DNA of 64,000 nucleotides from CAZLRH01 sp964562015 (GTDB taxonomy: Bacteria > Verrucomicrobiota > Verrucomicrobiia > Opitutales > JABDGR01), in NCBI GenBank assembly GCA_964562015.1, contig CAZLRH010000003.1:1-64000 (forward strand). Reading direction: 5' to 3'. Below the pieces are notes generated by a model, which did no database searches, was not told the origin of the DNA, and was given only the letters and a program-made list of their open reading frames with translations. The position numbers were made by a program, and so were the translations under genes. Shown here one piece after another: positions 1 through 7,702 of the stretch. The stretch's first letter is position 1, and each line of letters opens with the position of its first letter.

Positions 1-170
<170 letters not shown>

Positions 171-372
171 GCCGCCATTTTAAATGGTAGGTCGGGCATT
201 TCGGGCCAGTGACCTCCCCAATGCATTAAACGTCATTTTCCCAGTGAGCCGCTGCCGGTTCGTGCAACGACGAACCCACGCCTCGGCGGATCTGCGGGCC
301 ATGACCGCGCCAGGACGGCGCGCCAGCGAGTGTCGATCACCTTTTACCCACTGCGGCAGCGGCGGGAACCAA

Positions 373-492
373 CTCTGGTGATCACAGGAGAGGGGAAACA
401 CACGTTCCCATCCCGAACACGCTCGTTAAGCCCTCATCCGCCAATGGTAGTGCCGCGTTCTTGCGGCGCGAGAGTAGGTCGTTGCCAGTATT
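373..492 (+). rRNA. 5S ribosomal RNA
   Basis: About 200 bases after the 23S end lies a 120-base segment with the layout of bacterial 5S rRNA. The two ends pair (aactctgg near 371-378 with ccagtatt near 485-492). The internal block ttcccatcccgaacacg is the loop B/C signature, and ccaatggtagtgccgcg plus cgagagtaggtcg near the 3' half are the loop E and helix IV signatures. The position directly behind 23S rRNA agrees with a 16S-23S-5S operon. The end points are accurate to a few bases only. Confidence 0.93.
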
Positions 493-494
493 AT

Positions 495-530
495 GGCCCC
501 GATTGTCCGCAAGGACGGTCGGGGCCTTTT
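495..530 (+). terminator. Rho-independent terminator of the rRNA operon
   Basis: A 14-base-pair stem (495-508 with 513-526, two G-U pairs) closes a gcaa tetraloop and is followed by tttt. It sits three bases after the 5S gene, which is where an rRNA operon terminator belongs. Confidence 0.9.
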
Positions 531-593
531 GCTGCCCGGAAATGAAGAAGACAGATGTCGGGGCTGCTTTGCCTAGCTCTCCAGTCTAGAAAA

Positions 594-1724
594 TCAATTT
601 GAAAACAATAATGCTGCCAGCGTGGCGGCGTCAGTTGCTTCAAATGCGCAATTTAGGAACTGCAATTTCTTAATTCGAAAAAATCTCTTCAATTGAACTT
701 TAGCATGGTACGGCGCAAGGAGTTCAAGCTCGCTTGGCTTGGGGTGGATTATCACCAGTTGCTTACTGGGCTCGCTACCTAACCAATCGAAAAGCCTTAA
801 ATTTACGCCTGCGTCCCCAAAACCATAGCCAGAGACGACTACTTTATCGGTCTGATAAAGTAGATTTTGAAAACATGTTAGCAGGTGCGGAAACACTCCG
901 TAATTATAGTCTTCGAGCTTATTGTAAGTTCCAATGGTCAGTAGAGGATAGGATTGAGTGCCATTCTGATGGATGTGATGGTTCTTATCGGGTCCGCCCT
1001 TGCGTGTACGTGCTATATGGTAATTAGATATGCCATTACAAGGATGCCAATCCAAGGAGCCGTGAAGCTTGATTAGCTTTGGCAAGGGAGAAGAATGTAG
1101 CCTGCTTCCCGAAAAGCGATCGTGGTCCCCTTGGTCATAAAAGCCGTCATGGAAATTAAAGCCAACCTTTCTAAGAAAGGATTCCAGAAGAACATCATGA
1201 TTCAAGGTGACAAAGTTCAAATTGAGGTCATGGTTGGCTATTAGCTCGTTGAGCCAGTCAAAGCCTTTTGGCTCGTAATATTTACTGAGCTCGATGGCGA
1301 TTGCTGATGTCATAAAGGCCAAGGCCTCATGTGCATATGCCATTATAGGTTCGTCCGCCATATAATGGCTATGCTTGCGGGGTAGCAGCGGGAATTTCTT
1401 TTCGGCCTTTTTGAGCCAGTCTTGAAAGGCAGGATTGCGGCGGGATCCGTATTCTCGGTCAATCTGCAATGCCAGATAAGCAATCTGTTCATAGTTTATG
1501 ACCCAAGCTTTGACTCCGAGATATCGGGCTATTTCTTTGCGTAAAAAATTCAAAAATTCGGGCATGTCGCTATTCGGCGCGCGGTCGGTCGTGCCCACGG
1601 GATAGTAGCCTCCGTCCGTATGGGAATATAGCTTAGCGTCCAATATCTTCTGGGTCAGTTGTCGAGTGCTATCAGCGCCTGAATTAATCGATATTCCAGC
1701 TCCGAATAGGAAGAGAATATTCAT
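594..1724 (-). CDS. SIR2-like domain protein (candidate NAD-consuming effector)
   Basis: 376 residues with the fold signatures of the SIR2-like family. There is a Rossmann-type GAG motif near the N-terminus (FGAGIS, residues 7-12), the FVTLNHD segment with N175 and D177 (the TTNYD position of the family), KLHGS at 219-223 with a candidate catalytic His221, and GYGFGD at 299-304. Stand-alone SIR2-like proteins of this type are often NADases in anti-phage systems such as Thoeris, DSR and SIR2-APAZ. That role here is inference. It is the last gene of a minus-strand cassette, and its ATG overlaps the stop of the HicB-like gene (ATGA). Its base composition is visibly richer in A+T than that of the DUF488 genes upstream, which suggests separate acquisition. 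No extra effector or sensor domain is visible. Confidence 0.8.
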   Translation of the reverse strand: MNILFLFGAGISINSGADSTRQLTQKILDAKLYSHTDGGYYPVGTTDRAPNSDMPEFLNFLRKEIARYLGVKAWVINYEQIAYLALQIDREYGSRRNPAFQDWLKKAEKKFPLLPRKHSHYMADEPIMAYAHEALAFMTSAIAIELSKYYEPKGFDWLNELIANHDLNLNFVTLNHDVLLESFLRKVGFNFHDGFYDQGDHDRFSGSRLHSSPLPKLIKLHGSLDWHPCNGISNYHIARTRKGGPDKNHHIHQNGTQSYPLLTIGTYNKLEDYNYGVFPHLLTCFQNLLYQTDKVVVSGYGFGDAGVNLRLFDWLGSEPSKQLVIIHPKPSELELLAPYHAKVQLKRFFRIKKLQFLNCAFEATDAATLAALLFSN

Positions 1725-1990
1725 GGCAAATGCTTTAGTCTATATGGAAAACCAAGCACCTTCGATTCATGTGACAAAGAATCGCCTTCTCGTAGCATAA
1801 GAGTGGTCCATTCCTCAACTATTGTGGCCAGTTGAACCATCACAGCGGTCTCCGTACGGCCGTGACAGCAGGGGCCAATGATGGGCGGCGCACTACCCAC
1901 GAAACATACATCTTCATCAGACCATTCAACGATCTTGAGTTGACGTCGGGCCACCGCAGAGGAATTGGCGGATTTAGGGTTGGTTTTCAT
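1721..1990 (-). CDS. HicB-like small protein
   Basis: 89 residues. The central part, from KIVEWSDEDVCFVGSAPP (about 19-36) through VVEEW-like TIVEEWTTLML (about 56-66), resembles the partial RNase H fold of HicB-family proteins, where an EWSxED.C.VG strand pair and an EEW helix are typical. No ribbon-helix-helix or other DNA-binding tail is seen, and no HicA-type toxin is adjacent. The start overlaps the stop of the upstream DUF488 gene (ATGA) and the stop overlaps the SIR2 start (ATGA), so translation of the three is probably coupled. It could be an antitoxin-like regulator of the SIR2 protein. That is inference. Confidence 0.6.
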   Translation of the reverse strand: MKTNPKSANSSAVARRQLKIVEWSDEDVCFVGSAPPIIGPCCHGRTETAVMVQLATIVEEWTTLMLREGDSLSHESKVLGFPYRLKHLP

Positions 1991-2451
1991 GGGTGGCGTT
2001 TAGATTTTTGGTCGGCCCCCAAATGTCTTATCTCCACGCCGCCCCATTTTTCCTTAAAATATTCGGCTACCAGCCGGCGGTGGCAGTGATGGGGCTTTTC
2101 CTCGCTGCAGAGGAGGCAGCCGCGGTCCACCAGCTCGCGCGGCACGTTTTTCTCAATTTCGCGGCTGGCCATGAGCGCCAGAAATTCGCGTTCGTACACC
2201 CCCAAGTCGCCGCCGTTCTTCTTATAAGCGTCGAGCATTTGCTGGGTCGGAGCGAGCAGGGGTAGATGGACGTACCCGGCGTGCAGCACATTTTCGAGAA
2301 AGTATTCCAAGTCGCCCTTTTTGCTAAACCCCGCGAGATGCGAGGTGTTGTTCAGCCGCACGTCGACCACGCGGAGCACCTGGGCCGCGCGCAGGCTTTC
2401 AAAAAACTGCGGGGCGGTTTTCTTGGTAAAACCGATGGTGAAGATTTCCAA
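1987..2451 (-). CDS. DUF488 family protein (rhodanese/phosphatase-like), second copy
   Basis: 154 residues. The start is FTIGFTKK, the DVR motif lies at 30-32, and the family's Cys signature appears as C115 and C123-H-R (CSEEKPHHCHR). These are hallmarks of DUF488, a family placed in the rhodanese/protein-phosphatase superfamily and often found beside nucleic-acid-related genes. The HTS-like N-terminal Lys-rich segment and the short length match the compact DUF488 form. It starts 9 bases after the stop of another DUF488 gene and overlaps the next gene by 4 bases. The two copies are clearly diverged, so this is not a recent duplication. The substrate is unknown. Confidence 0.85.
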   Translation of the reverse strand: MEIFTIGFTKKTAPQFFESLRAAQVLRVVDVRLNNTSHLAGFSKKGDLEYFLENVLHAGYVHLPLLAPTQQMLDAYKKNGGDLGVYEREFLALMASREIEKNVPRELVDRGCLLCSEEKPHHCHRRLVAEYFKEKWGGVEIRHLGADQKSKRHP

Positions 2452-2460
2452 GGAAATAAT

Positions 2461-3057
2461 TTAAGGGGTGGCGCTGGATTCGGCTTCCTCGACGTAGGCG
2501 ATGTCGGCGCCACGGCGGGTGTAGGCCGCGGCCAACTGCGCCTCGGGCGGGAGGAAAAGATCGGAGTCGAACAAGCCATACAGGCGGCGCATCCGCTGTT
2601 CGGTGGCGCGGTGCGGTTCAAGCGAACCATCGGCCTGGATGTGCGAAATCTCGGCAAACGCCGCCGCGTGGCGGGCGACGAGCACGGTGCGGTGGCAGTC
2701 GAGCGGGTCCTTCTCCGCGCACAATAACGCGACACGCCGCACGGCCGTCTCACGGCGCAAAATCTCCAGGCCTTGGCGAAATTGCGCCGCCGTGGCGATG
2801 CGTTCATAGCTTACCTTGCCCTGGATGTAACACTCGCGTTCGTCGCGCCGCGCACCCAGTTCGCGACCGAGAAACAAATAGCGCACGCCGGCGAGCTTGA
2901 GCGCGTGCTCCAGCGCGTCGCGATTGAACCAGGGCGTGTGCCGGCTGTAGGGACTCGAGCGCACGTCTGCCACTTCCTCGATGCGGTGCTGCTGCGCCAG
3001 CGCGAGAAACGACGGCAGGTCGTGGTTCGAATGACCAATCGTGAACAGCGGGCTCAT
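2461..3057 (-). CDS. DUF488 family protein (rhodanese/phosphatase-like), first copy
   Basis: 198 residues. It begins with FTIGHSNHDLPSF, carries DVR at 31-33 and has the signature C113 with C121-H-R (CAEKDPLDCHR), all diagnostic of DUF488. The C-terminal tail of about 65 residues beyond the signature is longer than in its neighbour. The ATG overlaps the stop of the upstream dual-OB gene (ATGA at 3054-3057), an arrangement repeated through the cassette. The pairing of DUF488 with a dual-OB protein recurs in bacteria and suggests a nucleic-acid-directed activity, but no reaction has been assigned from what is visible here. Confidence 0.88.
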   Translation of the reverse strand: MSPLFTIGHSNHDLPSFLALAQQHRIEEVADVRSSPYSRHTPWFNRDALEHALKLAGVRYLFLGRELGARRDERECYIQGKVSYERIATAAQFRQGLEILRRETAVRRVALLCAEKDPLDCHRTVLVARHAAAFAEISHIQADGSLEPHRATEQRMRRLYGLFDSDLFLPPEAQLAAAYTRRGADIAYVEEAESSATP

Positions 3058-3769
3058 GCGGGCGGCGCTTCCCAGAGGGTGGCGGCAATTTTATAATGTG
3101 CGCCGTGAAACTCGGGGGTCAAGCTCAGGCAAAGATGCAGCCGCCCGCCTGCCGCGAGTGAAATTTCCACGGGCTCCCGGCCTTTCGCCCGCAGGTGGCC
3201 GACGTAATGGCTCTCGAACAGTGGATCAGTGATGTCGAATTCGTGGTCCACGCCGTTGTATCGCAAGTGCAGGCGGTTTTTCAGACGCTTCTTTTCCTCA
3301 TCCCAAAAGAGGACCGCTTTGATCGCGCCCGACGGTTTGATGAAGTACAGGCTGGCCGGACGCAGCATCTTGGCCACGAACCCTGCGGCAAGCTTGCGCG
3401 GGTCCGTGCGGCTGCTCCATAAGTGCGCGGGCCGGTCGAGCAGTTTCCCAACTGCGTCCAGGGAAACAGGCCATGGCGCTGCCAGCGGCGCGACGAATCC
3501 ACGATCCAATCTTCCGGATGGCCGGGGTCTTGCGCGCAATGGAGCACGGGCACATCCACGATATCGAGAAACTGCGGGTTTTTGCCGTCCTCCAGTCGCA
3601 TGGTTTCGGCCGTAATGGCGCCTTCGAAGGCCGGGTCAATCGGGCGCACCCAAAGTCCGGGCGTCCATTGGCCGTTACGCAGGAATAGTTCCTTGCCGGC
3701 GACACACCAGTGGCTGCGCTTCACGGAATGGGCGAGAATCACCAGGCGCTTGCTCCGCGGTTGCTCCAT
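3054..3769 (-). pseudogene. Dual-OB domain protein, frameshifted
   Basis: Two overlapping reading frames together encode one protein. The N-terminal part from ATG 3769 has KRLVILAHSVKRSHWCVAGK and then a W.RP motif, typical of dual-OB-fold proteins that accompany DUF488. The C-terminal part continues in another frame from about DAVGKLLDRPAHLW to the stop at 3054. One missing base near 3457-3460 (a G after the Trp codon tgg) would join them into about 238 residues. Either the gene is recently inactivated, or it is expressed by frameshifting, or the base call is wrong. All domain parts on both sides look intact, and the 3' end keeps its 4-base overlap with the DUF488 gene. OB folds would be expected to bind nucleic acid. 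Confidence 0.75.
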
Positions 3770-3852
3770 GGGACAACCGTTTAACAGATGGGAGCCGCTG
3801 AGAAAGCAAAATTTTGCGCAAAGTCTGCAACCGATGAAATTTTGCTGGTGAT

Positions 3853-4653
3853 CTACGCGGCACCCAGGCGTTTTTCCAGCCGTTCCTTCATGCAGCGCAA
3901 TTGCGCGAGACCGACTTGCGCGTCATCGGCGTGTTCGCCGGGAAATTGCGCGATCGTTTGCTCGAAGGCGGTGCAGGCGGCCGCAAACAGGGGCGCGCCG
4001 GCGGGATCAGCGGCCCGGGCGAGCGCGAGCCCGCGGTAGCCTTCGGCCAGCACGAATAGATAATCACCGTTGGGCACGAGGGCGGGATTCCGGCCGTCGG
4101 TGCGCGCGGCGAGGGTGGCTTGGGCGGCGGATTCGGCGAAGCTGGTGGCGGCCGCGGCAAAATTGGCCAGCGAGAGTTCGTGCACGCCCTTGGCCCACCA
4201 GGCCAGCGAGAAGGAGAAAGGAGGTTTATTGAGCTCACGCCGCCAGGCGAGGCAGCGCTCGGCCGCCCGCAGTCCGGCGCGAAAATGGTGGCCAAGTCGT
4301 GGCGCCGGGTCTTCCGGCCAGCACTCAGCCAAGGTGGACGCAAAATTATAGCTGAGCATATTCGCGCCGTCCTTGCGCTTCGCCGCCTCCGCCGGATCCT
4401 TCTCCTCCGTGGCTTGCTTGAGAAATTCAGCAAAGGCCGCGTGCATCAGCACGATGTAGTCATCGAGATTTCCGCCATGACCCTCAGCGCAGCCGATGAC
4501 CTGGTGGGCGAGGGAGAACAACTGCCGGCGCTGGCTGCGGTCGGGGTGGGCGAGGATGAAGGCAATGACCGCCTCGGCCCCTTGCTGGCGGAAAAGCTCG
4601 CGCAGCTCATCAACATGGCAATCGGGAAAGGGTAGGTTCGGGGGAGTTGACAT
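3853..4653 (-). CDS. Hypothetical alpha-helical (TPR-like) protein
   Basis: 266 residues if translation starts at MSTPPNLPFPD. An in-frame ATG 15 codons upstream exists but adds an Arg/Pro-rich stretch that looks non-coding. The protein is rich in Ala and amphipathic helices. Segments such as FAAAATSFAESAAQATLAA and FAAACTAFEQTIAQFPGEH have the A..A...Y/F...A pattern of tetratricopeptide repeats. No catalytic motif, signal peptide or membrane segment is visible. It lies upstream of the dual-OB gene on the same strand with an 83-base gap and may be independent of it. The function is not known. Confidence 0.6.
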   Translation of the reverse strand: MSTPPNLPFPDCHVDELRELFRQQGAEAVIAFILAHPDRSQRRQLFSLAHQVIGCAEGHGGNLDDYIVLMHAAFAEFLKQATEEKDPAEAAKRKDGANMLSYNFASTLAECWPEDPAPRLGHHFRAGLRAAERCLAWRRELNKPPFSFSLAWWAKGVHELSLANFAAAATSFAESAAQATLAARTDGRNPALVPNGDYLFVLAEGYRGLALARAADPAGAPLFAAACTAFEQTIAQFPGEHADDAQVGLAQLRCMKERLEKRLGAA

Positions 4654-4983
4654 GGGAGCAGGAGAAAATGGGCGACCGCGGAGTCGGAGGAGAGTCAAAA
4701 TAGGGCCAGGGTGAGGTAGGCAATTCTTTTCAGAGGGTCACTGACGACGAAACTGATATCCCATTTGTGGCCGATGCTTTGGCAAGCGAAAGGCTTGCTA
4801 AACCACTAAGGAGGATTTTGACCCCAATGAAATCTCCACAATTTTGGCTTGCGTCAAGGCATAGGAGTTGGCTAGATTTAAAGAAATTAGCATATGTATT
4901 CAAAAATTAAAGTAATGATATGCTATAAAGTAAACTTTTAGCATTTAATGAATCACGTAACTCTCTTGTTTGCATACAATTAA
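4654..4983. other. AT-rich intergenic region upstream of the Fic gene
   Basis: No gene is seen. From about 4840 the sequence becomes markedly A+T-rich compared with both flanks. It contains a short inverted repeat (gcatat 4890-4895 with atatgc 4918-4923) in a stretch that could hold the Fic promoter. No convincing -35/-10 pair at standard spacing and no Shine-Dalgarno could be fixed. The composition is consistent with imported DNA. Confidence 0.4.
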
Positions 4984-6348
4984 ATGAATAGCATGGATAA
5001 ACTGGGATCAATTGATGAAATCGTCATCGACGAGAAGATAGATGCGGCTCGATTGCTTGAGCTATTGCGAGTGGGCTCGACAGACCTTCCAGCCGGGTAT
5101 CTTCACTGGCGGAAAATCGGGCCACACACGGTTCCGGCGCATCTTTCGGTCCGGGAGTGCTGGCTGGCGATGAAACTGCATCGTCAAACGGGCCGGCGCG
5201 AGATTGGGCTCAAAGACCGGGATGGGCGCCCTTTCACTTTGGGGGCCATGGAGCCGTTTGCTGAAGCGTTGCACCGGCTGGATCGCGAGGCGAAGGAGGC
5301 AAAGGAGGTTAGGGAAGGGACGGAGGTGAAGGCCGCCCGCCGCACGCAGAGAGTGCGGGCGCGCGAACGACACATGGTGAGTGCGCTTATGGAGGAGGCG
5401 GCCGGGACGTGGACCGTGGAGGGCGTCGCCACACCTCTTGAACTGGCGCGGGAATTATTGCGCACGGGCCGCACGCCCCAAGATGATGAGGAGCGACTGA
5501 TTCAAAACACTTACCACACCTTGGAATTTGTGCGGGAAGCGCGTGGGCAACCCTTGTCGTTGGCGCTTTTTAGCGAAATGCACCAACGTCTGCTGGCCGG
5601 AACCGCTTGGTCGCGGCCGGCGGGGCAATTGCGGCGGGAAGACCAGCCCTTGGAATTTCAGGACGAGGAAGGCGGATTCGCGCACGCACCGCCGCCGTCG
5701 GCGGAGCTGCCGGCGCGGCTCAAGGCCCTGCTGGCGTTTGCGAATGGCCGCGCGCCTGGGTTTTTTGTGCATCCGGTGGTGCGCGCGATTTTGGCGCATT
5801 TTTGGGTGTTGCACGACCAGCCCTTCGCCACCGGCAACGGCCCGATGGCGCGCGCAGTGTTCTATTGGGCCGTCTGGCACGCCGGCTATGATGATTTTGC
5901 GTGTCTTTCGTTGTCGCGGCTTTTGCGGGATGCTCCCGGCGCTTACCGTCGCGCGGTGCACGACACGGAGACGGACGACAACGATTTGAACTATTTCGTG
6001 GCGCACCAGCTTGGGCTCATTGAGCGCGCGCAACGGGCGCAGCAGGACGAGGTCCGGCAGCAGGAGACGGAGACCCGCGCGGCGGAGCAGCAATGCGCAG
6101 GTGTCGCGAACTTGAATCCCCGCCAGCACGCGCTCCTGGCGCAGGCCCTGAAACACCCCGCGCACCGCCACACCCTGCGCGAACACGCCCGCGCCCACCG
6201 CTTGTCCCGGCAAACCGCGCGGAATGATTTTAACGCCCTGGTGACGCTCGGCTATTTTGAAGAAGCCAAGTCGGGCAAGACGCTGGTGTTTTTTGCGGTG
6301 CCGCAATCGGAGGAAAAAATCCAACTGCCGCCCGGAGCATTGCCTTAA
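4984..6348 (+). CDS. Fic domain protein with degenerate catalytic motif
   Basis: 454 residues. An N-terminal region of about 130 residues precedes a helical Fic core. The family's HxFx[D/E]GNGRxxR loop is present as QPFATGNGPMAR (residues 279-290). The catalytic His is replaced by Gln279, the Mg-binding Asp/Glu by Thr283 and the first Arg by Pro287, while the GNG anion-hole core is kept. YHTLEF (about 181-186) sits where the inhibitory [S/T]xxxE[G/N] helix is found in class II Fic proteins. The C-terminus (LREHARAHRLSRQTARNDF) looks like a winged helix-turn-helix, as in Fic proteins that act with DNA. AMPylation activity is doubtful, and a different transferase or a purely regulatory role is possible. 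An ATG three codons later is an alternative start. Confidence 0.8.
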   Translation: MNSMDKLGSIDEIVIDEKIDAARLLELLRVGSTDLPAGYLHWRKIGPHTVPAHLSVRECWLAMKLHRQTGRREIGLKDRDGRPFTLGAMEPFAEALHRLDREAKEAKEVREGTEVKAARRTQRVRARERHMVSALMEEAAGTWTVEGVATPLELARELLRTGRTPQDDEERLIQNTYHTLEFVREARGQPLSLALFSEMHQRLLAGTAWSRPAGQLRREDQPLEFQDEEGGFAHAPPPSAELPARLKALLAFANGRAPGFFVHPVVRAILAHFWVLHDQPFATGNGPMARAVFYWAVWHAGYDDFACLSLSRLLRDAPGAYRRAVHDTETDDNDLNYFVAHQLGLIERAQRAQQDEVRQQETETRAAEQQCAGVANLNPRQHALLAQALKHPAHRHTLREHARAHRLSRQTARNDFNALVTLGYFEEAKSGKTLVFFAVPQSEEKIQLPPGALP

Positions 6349-6410
6349 ATTATAATAGGGCCACCGTAAATTCCCTTGTCGGGCGAACGAACGCTGGTAC
6401 GCTGCCGGGA

Positions 6411-7181
6411 GTGACTGCGACGGCCCCCACTGCATCGCCGACCCCGGGTTCCCGCGCGGAAGCGCCGACCGGGCGCGCCCATTTTGCCACGACGCAATGG
6501 TCGGTGGTGCTGGCAGCGGGCCGCGGAGATTCGGCCAGCGCCCGGCAAGCCTTGGGCGGATTGTGCCAGGCGTACTGGTATCCGCTTTATGCGTTTGTGC
6601 GCCGCCGCGGCCATGCTCCGGCCGATGCCGAGGATTTGACGCAGGGGTTTTTCGCGCGCCTGCTCGAACTCAATTCCCTCGCCGGCCTCGCGCCGACGAA
6701 GGGCCGCTTTCGGGCTTTCCTGCTGGCGGCGATGAAAAATCACCTGGCGAGTGCCCGGGATTTTGCTCATGCGCAAAAACGCGATGCCCGCAAAGTGGTG
6801 CCGCTGGATGGCGAGGCGGCTGAAACCCGTTACAGCCATGAGCCCGTGGAGCACGCCACGCCGGAAAGCATTTACGAGCGGCAATGGGCGCTGACACTCC
6901 TCGGCACGGTGACCGAGCGCTTGCGGAGCGAATTTGTGCGCCAAGGCCACGGCGAGCTTTTCCAACAGTTGAGTTTTTGCCTCGCGGGCGAGCGCAGCGC
7001 CGTGCCTTATGCGGAACTCGCCCCGCGATTGCAACTTAGTGAAGGCGCCTTGCGGGTGGCGGTGCACCGGCTGAGGCAGCGGTACCGGCAATTGCTCCAA
7101 AGTGAAATCGCGCAAACGGTGGCCGAACCCGATGAGGTTAAGGAGGAATTGCAGCACCTCCTGCGGGTGCTGGCCGGGTAG
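6411..7181 (+). CDS. ECF-type RNA polymerase sigma factor
   Basis: 256 residues from a GTG start. FATTQWSVVLAAG near residues 24-36 is the hallmark opening of the extended ECF sigma factors common in Planctomycetota and Verrucomicrobiota. A region 2 segment with WYPLYAFVRRRG and DAEDLTQGFFARLL follows, then a linker, then a region 4 helix-turn-helix (YAELAPRLQLSEGALRVAVHRLRQRYR). It is directly followed by a small membrane protein and a Ser/Thr kinase with a zinc ribbon, all on one strand. In these phyla this ECF class is often encoded with kinases, so phosphorylation-controlled sigma activity is a reasonable inference. No anti-sigma factor is visible nearby. Confidence 0.92.
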   Translation: MTATAPTASPTPGSRAEAPTGRAHFATTQWSVVLAAGRGDSASARQALGGLCQAYWYPLYAFVRRRGHAPADAEDLTQGFFARLLELNSLAGLAPTKGRFRAFLLAAMKNHLASARDFAHAQKRDARKVVPLDGEAAETRYSHEPVEHATPESIYERQWALTLLGTVTERLRSEFVRQGHGELFQQLSFCLAGERSAVPYAELAPRLQLSEGALRVAVHRLRQRYRQLLQSEIAQTVAEPDEVKEELQHLLRVLAG

Positions 7182-7261
7182 GGCGACAAGGATTTCCGCC
7201 AAGAAAGCGATTCTTAGTAACAATTCCCGCAGTTCTCGTATGAATGGAGCGGAGGCCACGC

Positions 7262-7636
7262 ATGATTAAATTGCTGAAAATACTACCCTGGGTATTTCTA
7301 CTCGTCATTCTCGCGGCGACCGCCTGGTTTTCCTTGGGGACGGTCCACCAGGCATTCACCGTCACAGTCAATGGACAGGAAGTGCATGGCGCGGAGAAGT
7401 TCTTCGTGGGGTCGGCGGGGCTGCTGGCCGGCGCCGTGGTCATGGTGGTGGGCTTGATAATTGCCGCTCTGGCCTTGGTCGGGTCGGGACTGCTGGTTTT
7501 CGTCATCCTCGCGTTCACCGCGCTCGTGTTCATTGCCTTGGCCCTTCCCTTTCTGCTGCCCGTTGCGATTCCGGTGATTGTCGTGGCGTTCCTGATTATG
7601 ATTTCCGTAAAATCAAACCCCCAAAAGAGCGCCTGA
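7262..7636 (+). CDS. Small integral membrane protein
   Basis: 124 residues from ATG 7262, which is preceded six bases away by GGAGG (7251-7255). An upstream in-frame ATG at 7244 would place that Shine-Dalgarno inside the coding region, so 7262 is preferred. There are three hydrophobic segments: residues 4-25, about 45-75 (glycine- and valine-rich) and about 78-112. Between the first two is a short, probably extracytoplasmic loop with VNGQEVHGAEKFFVG. No known domain was recognised. It lies between the ECF sigma gene and the kinase gene and may be a membrane partner of that signalling unit. Confidence 0.7.
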   Translation: MIKLLKILPWVFLLVILAATAWFSLGTVHQAFTVTVNGQEVHGAEKFFVGSAGLLAGAVVMVVGLIIAALALVGSGLLVFVILAFTALVFIALALPFLLPVAIPVIVVAFLIMISVKSNPQKSA

Positions 7637-7702
7637 TCGAAGGAGCGGACATTTTTTGTAACCTTTCCCGCGGTTCGCCTCTGTATGCAGCAGAGGCTCC
7701 TC

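Noticed and set aside
171..372. tRNA gene in the 23S-5S spacer
   Set aside because: The 200-base spacer has no T-loop or anticodon arm that fits.
4699..4983. Possible tRNA or small RNA in the AT-rich region before the Fic gene
   Set aside because: No cloverleaf, no T-loop motif and no terminator could be found.
6345..7259. Long minus-strand open frame opposite the ECF sigma gene
   Set aside because: It is antisense to a gene with clear sigma motifs, has no family similarity and is rich in Arg/His/Ala, as expected for shadow frames in high-G+C DNA.
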